DNA of 64,000 nt from Paenibacillus alkalitolerans (GCF_016482785.1 NZ_JAEMXM010000003.1:248001-312000), one strand, 5' to 3'; counted from the stretch's first letter, positions 7,933-17,025 are shown. The notes: generated by a model not told the origin, from the sequence alone. Numbers and translations are program-made.

Positions 7933-8725
7933 CAGAGCCCGATCTTTGGCGTTGTTTTTATGGACGTGTTGGAAATGCAATTTGACCGGAGCCATGGAGT
8001 TTCGAGTCTCCTTCTTATTAACCGCCGGCATGATGTTATTAAACGATTTCGTCTGGATTTTCTTCTGGAGCGTGTTTTTCGACCGGTTCAAGGTGGTGAA
8101 CGGGTGGGAGCTTCAAGACGTTATGATGCTTTGGGCGGTCAGCGCCGGCGGATTCGGCATTGCGGCTACCCTATTCGGCAATATGAATCGGATCGCCTCG
8201 ATGGTGGCGAACGGACAATTGGACGTGTATCTCGTGCAGCCGAAACCCGTATTGCTTCATGTACTGGTGAGCCGCATGTCGGTGTCGGCTATCGGGGACG
8301 CTTCTTTTTCCGTATTGCTGTACGCTATGTTCGGAGACGGTTCGTGGATCGGATTTTGGAAATACGTCTTGGCGCATATCGTGTCGGCCGCGATTTTTCT
8401 ATTCTTCTGTGTCGCCGCCAATTCGCTCGCCTTCTGGTTCGGCAACGCGGAAGGGCTCAGCCAGCAATTGTTCGTGTCGCTCATTTCGTTCTCGACGTAC
8501 CCGACCGATATTTTCCGCGGCGCTGGGCGGCTAATCATCTTCACGGCCATTCCGGCCGGGTTCATCAGCTATATGCCGATCGGTCTCATGAGAGACGCGG
8601 TTGAGATCGATTTCTTGGTAGGCGCCCTGGCGATGTCGGCCGGGCTCGCCGCCGGTGCGACGTGGCTGTTCTACACAGGTCTTAGGCGCTACAGCTCGGG
8701 CAACTTAATGACGATGCGGAGTTAG
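7916..8725 (+). CDS. ABC-2-type exporter, permease 2
   Basis: 269 residues with six predicted membrane segments. VANGQLDVYLVQPKPVLLHVL is the cytoplasmic loop signature of ABC-2/DUF990 family permeases, and YPTDIFRG follows near residue 200. It starts at ATG 7916 inside the end of permease 1 (site GGAAAGGGG). The stop at 8723-8725 overlaps the end of a convergent gene by 4 bases. Together with the two preceding genes it forms a complete exporter. Substrate unknown. Confidence 0.85.
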   Translation: MLTAVSRARSLALFLWTCWKCNLTGAMEFRVSFLLTAGMMLLNDFVWIFFWSVFFDRFKVVNGWELQDVMMLWAVSAGGFGIAATLFGNMNRIASMVANGQLDVYLVQPKPVLLHVLVSRMSVSAIGDASFSVLLYAMFGDGSWIGFWKYVLAHIVSAAIFLFFCVAANSLAFWFGNAEGLSQQLFVSLISFSTYPTDIFRGAGRLIIFTAIPAGFISYMPIGLMRDAVEIDFLVGALAMSAGLAAGATWLFYTGLRRYSSGNLMTMRS

Positions 8726-9090
8726 GGGCGTATGGTCGTTTCTCTCAGCACAAACACTTCCAGCAGTTCGTCGTCGGCTAGGCGTATATCGGTTTGCATG
8801 ACCGCAATTTCGCATTCGAGCGCAGAAGAGATGCTCTCCCACAGCGCCTTGTTGTGCATTGTCCGCTCCATCTCAAGCAGAGGCTTGTCGATGCGTATGC
8901 CGCGCACGGTGGTGCGGGGGAACTTGCGCTCGATGGCGGGCAGTCCTTTCGATAAGATTACTATTTTGTTACCTTGTGCGATCACCGTCGTTTCCGTAGG
9001 CTCCATACCTGTTAATCGCTGTTTAACACTGTTGTACGCATAACGAATCTTGTCTTCGATCGGCGGTTGAGTTTGATTTTCATTGTGCAT
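8722..9090 (-). CDS. hypothetical protein, possibly DUF2294-like
   Basis: 122 residues, soluble, with an alpha-beta pattern: strands around TTVIAQGNKIVILSKG, a helix around LLEMERTMHNKALWESISSAL, then a strand and a C-terminal ELLEVFVL. The layout recalls DUF2294 (SbsC C-terminal-like) proteins, but the match is weak. The ATG at 9090 is preferred over a TTG at 9099 because AAGGAGG lies 9 bases before it. It is divergent from the nitroreductase gene and convergent with the exporter operon. Confidence 0.45.
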   Translation of the reverse strand: MHNENQTQPPIEDKIRYAYNSVKQRLTGMEPTETTVIAQGNKIVILSKGLPAIERKFPRTTVRGIRIDKPLLEMERTMHNKALWESISSALECEIAVMQTDIRLADDELLEVFVLRETTIRP

Positions 9091-9206
9091 GACCGGCAAT
9101 CCTCCTTGGCTTGGTTATCACTGTCTCTAATAGTTTGGAATAATATGGTGATAATAATACCTTGGTACATGACACAAAATGTGCTGCAGCCAGGAGGATC
9201 GTCAAA

Positions 9207-9770
9207 ATGAATCTCATAGACGTCATTCGAACGCGAAGAAGTATCGGGAGAGTAAAGGAAGACGATATTGATCGCGGCGTTATTCAGCAGCTGCTTGATG
9301 CGGCGGTATGCGCTCCCAACCATAAGAGAACGGTGCCGTGGAAATTTTTCGTAATGGCTGGCAAAGGCCGTTCGCGCTTGGGTCATGCGTATGCGGAAAT
9401 ATACCGGGCGGATCATCCGGATGCGGACGAAGCCGCGCTCGAGAAGCAGCGGGCGAAAGCGTACCGCGCGCCGGTCGTCATAGCGGCCGCATGCGTTCCT
9501 TCCAAAGCGGCTAGCGTGATCGAACTCGAGGAATACGCCGCGGTGTATGCGGCTATTCAAAATTTGCTGCTCGCCGCGCACTCGCTCGGGTTGGGCGCAA
9601 TTTGGCGAACGGGAGAACCGGCGTATTCGACACTGATGAATCAGGCGTTTGGTCTTGACAGCCGGGCTAAAGTGCTCGGCCTGATCTACATCGGAATTCC
9701 CGACATGGAGCCGCCACGCATTTCGTGTACGCCTGCAGCGGAGAAAACGGTTTGGATCGAAGAAGAATGA
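9207..9770 (+). CDS. nitroreductase family protein
   Basis: 187 residues, FMN-dependent nitroreductase fold. RTRRSIG at the N-terminus binds the FMN phosphate. LLDAAVCAPNHKRTVPWKF is the second signature, and LAAHSLGLGAIWRTGE is the C-terminal flavin/dimer motif. The short form resembles the YdjA subgroup, which reduces nitroaromatics or quinones with NAD(P)H. Start ATG 9207 follows AGGAGG; the frame extends upstream to 9162 but without a site. Followed directly by a GC-rich terminator. Confidence 0.88.
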   Translation: MNLIDVIRTRRSIGRVKEDDIDRGVIQQLLDAAVCAPNHKRTVPWKFFVMAGKGRSRLGHAYAEIYRADHPDADEAALEKQRAKAYRAPVVIAAACVPSKAASVIELEEYAAVYAAIQNLLLAAHSLGLGAIWRTGEPAYSTLMNQAFGLDSRAKVLGLIYIGIPDMEPPRISCTPAAEKTVWIEEE

Positions 9771-9776
9771 AGCGCC

Positions 9777-9802
9777 AAGCCGCCCTCCTTGCAGGGCGGC
9801 TT
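9777..9802 (+). terminator. terminator of the nitroreductase gene
   Basis: Perfect 10-bp GC-rich stem AAGCCGCCCT/AGGGCGGCTT with a 6-base loop, 6 bases after the stop. The T tract is weak. 9803-10102 has no gene; it contains AATAGCGGAAA twice direct and once inverted. Confidence 0.7.
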
Positions 9803-10102
9803 CCGCTATTTCTCGGAATACTCCGAAACATATGCTAGTAAGTAACATCGGTTTTCCATTATTTGTGTCGATTTCGGCTAATTGCCGGCGATACGGTCAA
9901 ATAGCGGAAAGCGCAGTACCTTATATCGGTGAAAATTGCCTTTCCTCAGAAATAGCGGAAAAGCGGTTACCTACTTGCTTCCAACGGTTATGATAGAATG
10001 TAATAGGTATAAGATAAGTCGGATAATGGGACTGCCACCGGCATTCGGGACCGTGCAAGCGAAAATTTTTCGGTTATAGCGTGTGAAACCTGCTTTCAGA
10101 GC

Positions 10103-10456
10103 GCCGTAACCGGAGTTGCTCCGGTTAGGAGGGCGAAGCGGGCTGAAAATGAGTGCCGTAACCGGAGTTGCTCCGGTTAGGAGGGCGTAGCGGGCTGAAA
10201 ATAAGCGCCGTAACCGGAGTTGCTCCGGTTAGGAGGGCGTAGCGGGCTAAAAATGAGCGCCGTAACCGGAGTTGCTCCGGTTAGGAGGGCGAAGCGCGCT
10301 GACAATGAGTGCCGTAACCGGAGGTGCTCCGGTTAGGAGGGCGTAGCGCGCTGAAAATAAGCGCCGTAACCGGAGGTGCTCCGGTTAGGAGGGCGTAGCG
10401 CGCTGAAAATAAGCGCCGTAACCGGAGTTGCTCCGGTTAGGAGGGCGAAGCGGGCC
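10103..10456 (+). repeat. seven tandem 52-bp hairpin-forming repeats
   Basis: Units start at 10103, 10155, 10207, 10259, 10311, 10363 and 10415, exactly 52 bases apart; the last one diverges after about 42 bases. Every unit holds the perfect inverted repeat TAACCGGAG/CTCCGGTTA around a 3-base loop (TTG or GTG), then AGGAGGGCG and GCGGGCTGAAAAT-like sequence. Differences between units fall in the loop and spacer, and the stem is invariant. The flanks (10050-10095 and 10460-10497) are themselves similar direct copies (CCGTGCAA, TTTTCGGTT, AGCGT). There is no coding frame and no cas gene. Confidence 0.92.
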
Positions 10457-10576
10457 CCACCGTGCAATTTTCGGTTTCAGCGTTTGTAAGCCTGTTGTTC
10501 ACATTTATACGACGGCCACATGTTATAAGATAAGATCAAAAGAATGACCTTACGTGAGCGTTTGGGGAGTGGAGAC

Positions 10577-11494
10577 ATGTATCGAATTCCGCTGCGTCTG
10601 TTGGCAGGACTTTTATCCGCGGGCATTTTTCCGTTTATATTATTGGCAGCGGTATGGTTGATAGAGGGCAATAACGGTGCGCCAGTTCCCGCCGCGTGGG
10701 CGGGCATTCTTTTCCTGTATACCGCCCCAGCGTTTCTAATTGCCGGCACACTGTTCTCGGTTGTGATCGATTCGATCGTGAACTCCGTCGGATTGCAAAG
10801 AGCCGTCTTATCTTACGGACTGAAACTTGTGTTGTATCCGATTGCCGGGATTATTTCTTTGATGTTCTACGTTACGATGCTAACCGGGGGGTCGGTCGGC
10901 ACCGGCGAAGAAGCGGGCGGTATGGCTTTGCTTGGCGCGCTTGCCTCGCTCACTTACTTCCATGTTTGGCTGGCACTGCAGGAGCTTGCAAATAAAGGCG
11001 GCGCATTCGAAGGACCGGCACCAGAGCCTTTCGAGACGGAGCGGCTGAGGCTGATCCCGTGCACGCCGGAGGCGTTTCAAGCGGCGCGGGAACAAGGCTA
11101 CCCCATAGGAAGCCACATCGATTATTACATGACTGAGTTGAAGAGGGATCCCGGATTGATCGGATGGGGAATATGGCTCGTGCAGCTCTGCGATAGCGGA
11201 AAAGTCATCGGCGATGCCGGATTTAAGGGTAAGCCGGACAGATCCAAGAGCGTGGAGCTCGGCTACGGCTTCGTACCGGAAGCATGGGGACAAGGGTACG
11301 CGACGGAGACTGCGAACGCGCTCGTCCGGTGGGCGTTCGAACAGGGGGTTTCCCAGGTGACCGCGGAGACGGAGCGCAGCAACGCGGCATCCATTAACGT
11401 GCTGCGGAAAGCGGGCTTCACGCAGTATCATGAAACAGACCGTTTCTTCTATTGGCAGATCCATATCGGCGCGAAACGTTTGCAAAGCGAATAG
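10577..11494 (+). CDS. membrane domain fused to a GNAT N-acetyltransferase
   Basis: 305 residues. Residues 1-145 contain four hydrophobic segments (FPFILLAAVWLI, AGILFLYTAPAFLIAG, LYPIAGIISLMFYVTML and GMALLGALASLTYFHVWL). Residues 155-300 are a RimJ/RimL-type acetyltransferase with ETERLRLIP, GYGFVPEAWGQGYATE (acetyl-CoA site) and NAASINVLRKAGF. The GNAT half should acetylate an amine near the membrane; the target is unknown. ATG 10577 is chosen because GGGGAGTGGAG precedes it; the ATG at 10544 lacks a site. It ends 9 bases from the convergent AraC gene. The fusion is uninterrupted and appears real. Confidence 0.8.
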   Translation: MYRIPLRLLAGLLSAGIFPFILLAAVWLIEGNNGAPVPAAWAGILFLYTAPAFLIAGTLFSVVIDSIVNSVGLQRAVLSYGLKLVLYPIAGIISLMFYVTMLTGGSVGTGEEAGGMALLGALASLTYFHVWLALQELANKGGAFEGPAPEPFETERLRLIPCTPEAFQAAREQGYPIGSHIDYYMTELKRDPGLIGWGIWLVQLCDSGKVIGDAGFKGKPDRSKSVELGYGFVPEAWGQGYATETANALVRWAFEQGVSQVTAETERSNAASINVLRKAGFTQYHETDRFFYWQIHIGAKRLQSE

Positions 11495-11503
11495 TATGCG
11501 CGG

Positions 11504-12412
11504 TTAATCGTTAATCCCGCGAAATTGCTTCCGGTACGCGCTCGGCGTTAAGCCTTCGGACTTTGCGAAGCATTGCGTGAAATACGAAACATGCGTGAAA
11601 CCGACGTCTTCGGCGATGCGGGACACAGGGTAATCGGTGTTCATTAGAAGCAATTTGGCCTGCTCCAGACGGTATTGATTCAAATATTCCAACGGCGTGC
11701 AGCCGAACACTTGATTCATGCAGCGGGCGATATAGGTCGGATGGAAATTGAGCGTTTCTCCCATCTCTTTATAATGAATCTGTTCGCGGTACGCTTCTCT
11801 TAAGAAACCGGCGGTTTTCTCGGCGACGGCGATGGAAGACGAGTTCGCCCCGTACTGCTGCTCGCCGTTCAAGTCCCGAAGCACCTCTTGGAATACCGTC
11901 TGCTGCTGCCAGCGGGAGGAGGGACGGTGATGGCGGTTCAAGTCGATCAGATGCTTGCACTCGCTGTAAGTTTTCGACGGCAGCGTCAGCTTGCAAAACT
12001 GCGGCAGCACCAAAGTGAAATGCTGTACCGGCAACCGCTTCAATTCATTGTACGGATTCACTTCATCGAACGGATACAGACGTTTGCCCCCCGGACCGGC
12101 TTCTTCCTCTGAAATGCTCCCCCACATGCCCGAGGTTTGAAAATGCACCCAAAAAAACCGCGTCTCCTTCTTCGCAGGCTCGATCGGAGTATAGCTGCGG
12201 TCGGGGCGCATGATGAATGCGTGCCCTTTCGTCACCCGAAACTGCTTCCCTTCATCGCCTTCGGCAACCGCGATTTTTCCCCTCACCACGACAATAAGCT
12301 TAAATACCCCCATGTTGGCGCGATGCGGATGCATTTTGCCCGGAGGGTAAATCTTCTCTCCTCCTACGATGTAATGCGGGAGCGGGGGCGCTTTGAATTG
12401 CAGAAAGTCCAT
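11504..12412 (-). CDS. AraC-family transcriptional regulator
   Basis: 302 residues. The N-terminal cupin-like ligand domain has HPHRANMGVFKLIVVVRG and the GHAFIMRPDRSYTP turn. The C-terminal 100 residues carry the two-helix-turn-helix AraC DNA-binding domain (FHPTYIARCMNQVFGCTPLEY, then VSRIAEDVGFTHVSYFTQCF). The usual ligands of this class are sugars or sugar derivatives. It is divergent from the ABC exporter genes, with about 90 bases to the short ORF at 12503, so it may control them. Start ATG 12412 after AAAGGGG. Confidence 0.88.
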   Translation of the reverse strand: MDFLQFKAPPLPHYIVGGEKIYPPGKMHPHRANMGVFKLIVVVRGKIAVAEGDEGKQFRVTKGHAFIMRPDRSYTPIEPAKKETRFFWVHFQTSGMWGSISEEEAGPGGKRLYPFDEVNPYNELKRLPVQHFTLVLPQFCKLTLPSKTYSECKHLIDLNRHHRPSSRWQQQTVFQEVLRDLNGEQQYGANSSSIAVAEKTAGFLREAYREQIHYKEMGETLNFHPTYIARCMNQVFGCTPLEYLNQYRLEQAKLLLMNTDYPVSRIAEDVGFTHVSYFTQCFAKSEGLTPSAYRKQFRGIND

Positions 12413-12502
12413 ATATTTTCTACCCCTTTCTTCGCGTGACGGGCGAGAAGCTTGACTGGCACGGAAGTTACAATTGTGACATTATAAGTTGAGAAGGTGG
12501 CT

Positions 12503-12532
12503 ATGCCTCTACCATTATATCAAATACGATAA
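12503..12532 (+). CDS. possible 9-residue leader peptide of the exporter operon
   Basis: AGAAGGTGG precedes ATG 12503. The frame encodes MPLPLYQIR and stops at 12530, 51 bases before the exporter start. In Bacillus subtilis the bmrCD genes are controlled by a translated leader (bmrB) that senses ribosome-targeting drugs. This short ORF is much smaller, so the analogy is only suggestive. Confidence 0.35.
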   Translation: MPLPLYQIR

Positions 12533-12583
12533 GTTCATATGTTGAAAAAGGATTTGCATTTACGGAGGGGGAGACACCGTACC

Positions 12584-14380
12584 GTGGAGCACAGTAGTAT
12601 CTTTAAGGAGCACATCGTTCGTCACCGTTGGCCTTACCTGTTCGGATTTTTGCTCGTTACCGCTTCATCGCTGCTGCAGCTTCTCATTCCAATGCTGATG
12701 GGGGAATTTACGGATCGTTTGGAACAGAAGCTGCTGACGGCGGAAGGGATCGGCTACTTGGCGCTGGGCATCGCCGGCGCGGCGCTCGGCACCGCCTTCT
12801 TTCGCTCCGTGGGCCGCATTTACTTGTTCAGGCTTGCGAGGGAGCTTGAAATGAGGGTGCGCAACGATCTGTTCACCCACTGGGAGCGTCTTCCGGTGCA
12901 ATACTATAACAAGCAGCGCATAGGCGATCTGATGGCGCACGGAGTAAGCGACGTCGGCGTCATGCGCGAAGTGACGATGGGCGCGTATTATCAAGTGATG
13001 GAAGCGGTCGTGCTGATCGGCGTGACGGTTATCGCCATGGCCGGATCGATTTCGCCGCTGTTGACGTTCTTGACGCTGCTGCCGCTTCCGCTGCTGACCT
13101 TGCTCGCCTACCGGTTTCACCGCACCGTGCAGAAGCAATCCTCGGATGTGCAGGTTGCGATCGGGGAGATGACGAGCAAGGTGCAGGAATTCGTCGCAGG
13201 CATACGCGTGGTGAAGGCGTTCGTGCAGGAAAAGCACGAGATCGGCAAATTTGAACGAGCGAACGGCCTGTCCGTGGAAACAAACAAGCGGTTCGTCCGC
13301 ACGAACTCGATGTTTAACGGCGCGAGCCACGCGATTGTAGGCGTCAGCTTTCTCGTCTCGGTCATATATGGCGGCGTCATGGTGCTGCAGGACGTCATAA
13401 CGCTCGGCGAATTCGTCGCATTCAATACGTATTTGGCGCTGTTGATCGGTCCGATTGAGAATATCGGCCGCGTGATGAACGTGCTGCAGAAGGGTTCGGC
13501 ATCCGAGCGGCGGCTGCTCGAAATATTGAACACGGCTCCCGACGTGAAGGACGGATCGGATACGAACTATGGGATTGAACGGTTGGAAGGCGAGATTACG
13601 TTTAAGAATTTAACCTTTAAGTACCCGGGCGCGACGCGGCCGGCCCTCCGCAATATTTCGCTGCATGTGCCGAGGGGAAGCTCGCTGGCGATCGTCGGCA
13701 AAGTCGGCTGCGGGAAGAGCACGCTTGTTTCACTGCTGGTTCGGCAGTACAACCCGCCGATCGGCACGCTGTATTTGGACGGCAACGATATTTTGACGGT
13801 GCCGCTCTCGGTGCTGCGCAGCGGGGTCGGTTTCGTGCCTCAGGACGGATTTTTGTTCTCCTCGACGATTAAAGACAACATCCAGTTCGATCCGAAACCG
13901 CACACCTTCGAAGAGGTGGAGGAAGCCGCGCGCATCGCTCAGGTGTACGATAATATCGTAGAATTCCCGAAAGGCTTCGACACGGCGCTCGGGGAGAGAG
14001 GGTTATCGCTCTCGGGCGGACAGAGGCAGCGGGTCAGCATCGCGCGCGCAGTCATCAAGAAGCCGTCGGTGCTCGTGTTCGACGACAGCTTGTCGGCCGT
14101 CGACACGGAGACGGAGGACCGCATATTGGCCGGACTCGATGCGGTGATGCGGAACCGGACGACGATCATTATCGGCCACCGGATATCGTCCGTGCGGCGG
14201 GCGGACCAAATTATCGTCATGGACGAGGGGCGCATCGCCGAACGCGGAACGCATGAAGAGCTTCTTCGACTTGGCGGCATATATGCGGATATGTATCACA
14301 AGCAGCTTATGGACGAAGAATCGCAACGAACGGAATCGCACGATTCTCAGCATTCCCCGAAGGGGGTAGATTTGGCGTGA
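12584..14380 (+). CDS. heterodimeric ABC exporter subunit, BmrC-like
   Basis: 598 residues: six-helix type IV ABC exporter membrane domain (1-310), then an ATPase domain with Walker A GKVGCGKST, signature LSGGQRQRVSIARA and Walker B LVFDDSLSAVD. The residue after the Walker B Asp is Asp, not the catalytic Glu. This is the known hallmark of the degenerate-site partner in BmrC/BmrD-type heterodimers. GTG 12584 is preferred (GGAGGGGGAG in front); an ATG at 12539 is in frame. It overlaps the next gene by 4 bases. Probable role: multidrug efflux together with the following subunit. The gene name is assigned by features, not by synteny. Confidence 0.85.
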   Translation: MEHSSIFKEHIVRHRWPYLFGFLLVTASSLLQLLIPMLMGEFTDRLEQKLLTAEGIGYLALGIAGAALGTAFFRSVGRIYLFRLARELEMRVRNDLFTHWERLPVQYYNKQRIGDLMAHGVSDVGVMREVTMGAYYQVMEAVVLIGVTVIAMAGSISPLLTFLTLLPLPLLTLLAYRFHRTVQKQSSDVQVAIGEMTSKVQEFVAGIRVVKAFVQEKHEIGKFERANGLSVETNKRFVRTNSMFNGASHAIVGVSFLVSVIYGGVMVLQDVITLGEFVAFNTYLALLIGPIENIGRVMNVLQKGSASERRLLEILNTAPDVKDGSDTNYGIERLEGEITFKNLTFKYPGATRPALRNISLHVPRGSSLAIVGKVGCGKSTLVSLLVRQYNPPIGTLYLDGNDILTVPLSVLRSGVGFVPQDGFLFSSTIKDNIQFDPKPHTFEEVEEAARIAQVYDNIVEFPKGFDTALGERGLSLSGGQRQRVSIARAVIKKPSVLVFDDSLSAVDTETEDRILAGLDAVMRNRTTIIIGHRISSVRRADQIIVMDEGRIAERGTHEELLRLGGIYADMYHKQLMDEESQRTESHDSQHSPKGVDLA

Positions 14381-16503
14381 GCATTCATCAAGAGAAAGAC
14401 GCGGCCCGGTTCGGCGACTGGGAGCTTCTGCGGCGGCTTATACGGTACGCCGCTCCGCATTGGGGCAAATTTCTGGTATGTGTGGCGCTGGCTTTTGTAG
14501 TCGTAGGTGCCGATCTTGGCAGAACGTATCTAATCAAGGTGGCGATCGACGACCATATTAACGGCTATCGGCAGCCGATGGTCGCCGCCGATTCGGCGGA
14601 GCGGCTGCGCAGCCTCGGGCTCGATCCGCTCCCCGGAGCGCCGGGGGAGCGGGCGTACGCGCGCGTCGCACCCGACTCGGCGGTGGCAGGCGGGCTGGAG
14701 CGGGTGCAGCTCGTCGAATTGGATGGCGCCACGTATATGGTCGCCGGGTGGCTGCCCGCGGAGCAGAGCGGGCTCAAGCTTACGCAGCTGCCGGAGTCGG
14801 ACGGAGGCGGCTTGGCGGTGGCGTTCACGGTCGACGGCAAGCAAACCGTATTGCCGGCGCGGTCCGTCACGGAGGCGGAGGAGTCCGCGTTTCAGTCCGG
14901 CGATTACGCAGGAATATGGAAGTTGGGCGGCCTGTTTCTTGCAGCCGTCGCCGGGGCGGCAGTGTTAAGCATATGGCAGATGAATTTGCTGCAGTATACG
15001 GGGCAGAGCATCTTATATAAGATCCGCGACGATCTGTTCCGCCATCTGAACCGGATGTCGATGTCGTTCTTCGACCGCAATTCGGTCGGAAGGATCGTCG
15101 TGCGGGTGACGCAAGATACCGAGTCGCTCAACAACTTGTTTACGCAGGTCATTGTAAACCTGTTGAAAGACGTGCTTGTGCTGGTCGGCATCGTCGCCGT
15201 CATGCTGCACATGAGCGTGAAGCTGACGTTGTTGACTTTTATCGTGCTGCCTTTTCTCGCGGGGTTGACTTTCTGGTATAAGATGGTTATCCGCGAAGCG
15301 CAGCGGGTGGCGCGCGCGCTCCTGTCGCGATTGAACTCGTTTCTTGCGGAAAATTTGTCGGGTATGCGCATCACTCAATTGTTCGTCAGAGAGCGGCAGC
15401 AGTGGGAGCAGTTCAACGAGCTGAACGAGTCGCATTACAGGGCAGGGATGCGCGGGACGATCATCAATTCCGTGTTCCAGCCGGCGATCGGAATGATCGG
15501 CAACTTCGCGGTAGCGCTGCTGCTCTGGTACGGCGGCTTGCGGGTCATAGACGGCGCGCTGACGTTCGGTATCGTCTATGCTTTCACCATCTATGTGCGG
15601 CAGTTTTTCAACCCGCTTATGAGCTTGGCGGAGAAATACAGCCAGGTGCAGGCTGCGATGGTTGGCGCGGAGCGCATCTTTGAGCTGCTCGACGAAAAGC
15701 CGGGCATGGCAGAGAAGGCCGAGCCGGTTCGGCTTAAGGAGCCGGTGCGCGGGGAAATCGTCTTTGAAAACGTGTGGTTCGCATACAACGAAGGGGAGTG
15801 GGTGTTGAAAGATGTTTCTTTCAAGATCCGTCCGGGTGAAACGACGGCGTTCGTAGGCGCGACGGGCGCGGGAAAAAGCTCGATCATCCAACTGATCAAC
15901 CGGTTTTACGATATTCAGAAAGGCCGGATATTGCTGGATGGCATCGACATAAGGGACATTGCTCTTGCGGATTTGCGCAAGGCGGTCGGCATCGTGCAGC
16001 AGGACGTGTTTTTGTTTACCGGGTCGATCGCCGACAATGTGCGTTTGAATGAAGAGGGAATCACGCGGGAAGATGTAGTCGAGGCGGCGCGGCGGGTCCA
16101 TATGGACGAATTTGTCAGGTCGCTGCCCGACGGGTACGAAACGCTGCTCGGGGAGCGGGGTGTGACGCTATCGCTCGGCCAGCGCCAGCTGCTGTCGTTC
16201 GCCCGCGCCATCGTGTTCCGTCCGCAGGTGCTCATCTTGGACGAAGCGACTTCGAACATCGACACGGAGACGGAGCTCGTCGTGCAGAAGGCGCTTTCCG
16301 ACATTTCGCGCGGACGCACCACGCTTGTCGTCGCTCACCGGTTGTCGACGATCCAGCACGCCGATCAAATCATCGTCATGCACAAAGGCAAAGTCCGCGA
16401 GACCGGCAGCCATCGGCAGCTGCTCGCGCAAGAGGGATACTATTACAGGCTGCATCAGCTGCAGTATAAAGATAAAGGGATAGGGAAGACGCTCAATGCT
16501 TGA
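14377..16503 (+). CDS. heterodimeric ABC exporter subunit, BmrD-like
   Basis: 708 residues, longer than its partner because about 110 residues (roughly 55-165) are inserted between membrane helices 1 and 2. This extracellular insertion is typical of the YheH/BmrD lineage. The ATPase domain has Walker A GATGAGKSS, a non-canonical signature LSLGQRQLLSFARA and Walker B LILDEATSNID with the catalytic Glu. The two subunits thus make one normal and one degenerate ATP site. Start GTG 14377 (GTGA overlap with the partner's stop, AAGGGGG upstream). Followed without a gap by the DUF1232 gene. Confidence 0.87.
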   Translation: MSIHQEKDAARFGDWELLRRLIRYAAPHWGKFLVCVALAFVVVGADLGRTYLIKVAIDDHINGYRQPMVAADSAERLRSLGLDPLPGAPGERAYARVAPDSAVAGGLERVQLVELDGATYMVAGWLPAEQSGLKLTQLPESDGGGLAVAFTVDGKQTVLPARSVTEAEESAFQSGDYAGIWKLGGLFLAAVAGAAVLSIWQMNLLQYTGQSILYKIRDDLFRHLNRMSMSFFDRNSVGRIVVRVTQDTESLNNLFTQVIVNLLKDVLVLVGIVAVMLHMSVKLTLLTFIVLPFLAGLTFWYKMVIREAQRVARALLSRLNSFLAENLSGMRITQLFVRERQQWEQFNELNESHYRAGMRGTIINSVFQPAIGMIGNFAVALLLWYGGLRVIDGALTFGIVYAFTIYVRQFFNPLMSLAEKYSQVQAAMVGAERIFELLDEKPGMAEKAEPVRLKEPVRGEIVFENVWFAYNEGEWVLKDVSFKIRPGETTAFVGATGAGKSSIIQLINRFYDIQKGRILLDGIDIRDIALADLRKAVGIVQQDVFLFTGSIADNVRLNEEGITREDVVEAARRVHMDEFVRSLPDGYETLLGERGVTLSLGQRQLLSFARAIVFRPQVLILDEATSNIDTETELVVQKALSDISRGRTTLVVAHRLSTIQHADQIIVMHKGKVRETGSHRQLLAQEGYYYRLHQLQYKDKGIGKTLNA

Positions 16504-16885
16504 AAGACTGCGAACATGGGCTAGATTGTTGAAGAGGCAGCTGTTTGCGCTCTATTTGGCCGCCCGCCGGCCCGATGTGCCGTGGTACGCGAAGGCTGCG
16601 GCAGCGGCGGTTGTCGCGTATGCGTTCAGCCCCGTCGATCTCATTCCCGACTTCATTCCGATACTCGGTTATCTGGACGACATCGTGCTTGTTCCGTTGG
16701 GGATCGCCGCCGTAATACGGTTGATCCCCTCTCACGTGTTGGAGGCGTGCCGGCGCGAAGCGGATGCTATTATGGCGGAAGGCAGCAAGAAGCCTGTGAA
16801 TTGGGTTGCCGGGGCGGTCATTGTCGCGGTATGGATCGGCGCTGCCGTGTACGTGGCGCTGCTGGCGTATAGGTGGTTTTCTTAG
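16496..16885 (+). CDS. DUF1232 (YkvA-type) membrane protein
   Basis: 129 residues. AFSPVDLIPDFIPILGYLDD at about 40-60 is the DUF1232 hallmark. It lies between two hydrophobic stretches, and a further membrane helix forms the C-terminus. Function of the family is unknown. The ATG at 16496 overlaps the end of the exporter gene by 8 bases, so it is the last gene of the operon. It could be an accessory protein, though DUF1232 genes occur in many contexts. Confidence 0.88.
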   Translation: MLERLRTWARLLKRQLFALYLAARRPDVPWYAKAAAAAVVAYAFSPVDLIPDFIPILGYLDDIVLVPLGIAAVIRLIPSHVLEACRREADAIMAEGSKKPVNWVAGAVIVAVWIGAAVYVALLAYRWFS

Positions 16886-16978
16886 CCGCCGGGGGCGTAT
16901 CGCCGGTAGGAATGCCGGCATCGAAGTTGCAGCGGGTCTTCGCGAAAGCGGACATCTGAGGCTCCAAACAGCAAAATG

Positions 16979-17025
16979 GACCGTTAGTTTGGAAATATAT
17001 AGGTGAATCACGAAAACTAACGGTC
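16979..17025 (+). repeat. 12-bp inverted repeat, probable terminator-like structure
   Basis: GACCGTTAGTTT/AAACTAACGGTC, perfect, with a 23-base loop, followed by AATTTGTTTC. The 360-base gap 16886-17249 holds this, a few more copies of the core AACGGT(C/T) (17090-17160) and no gene. Confidence 0.55.

Noticed and set aside
10103-10456. CRISPR array.
   Set aside because: The 52-bp units are contiguous with no variable spacers, and no cas genes are nearby.
15013-16101. 362-codon minus-strand ORF inside the BmrD-like gene.
   Set aside because: Shadow of a GC-rich coding strand; no family features or ribosome site.
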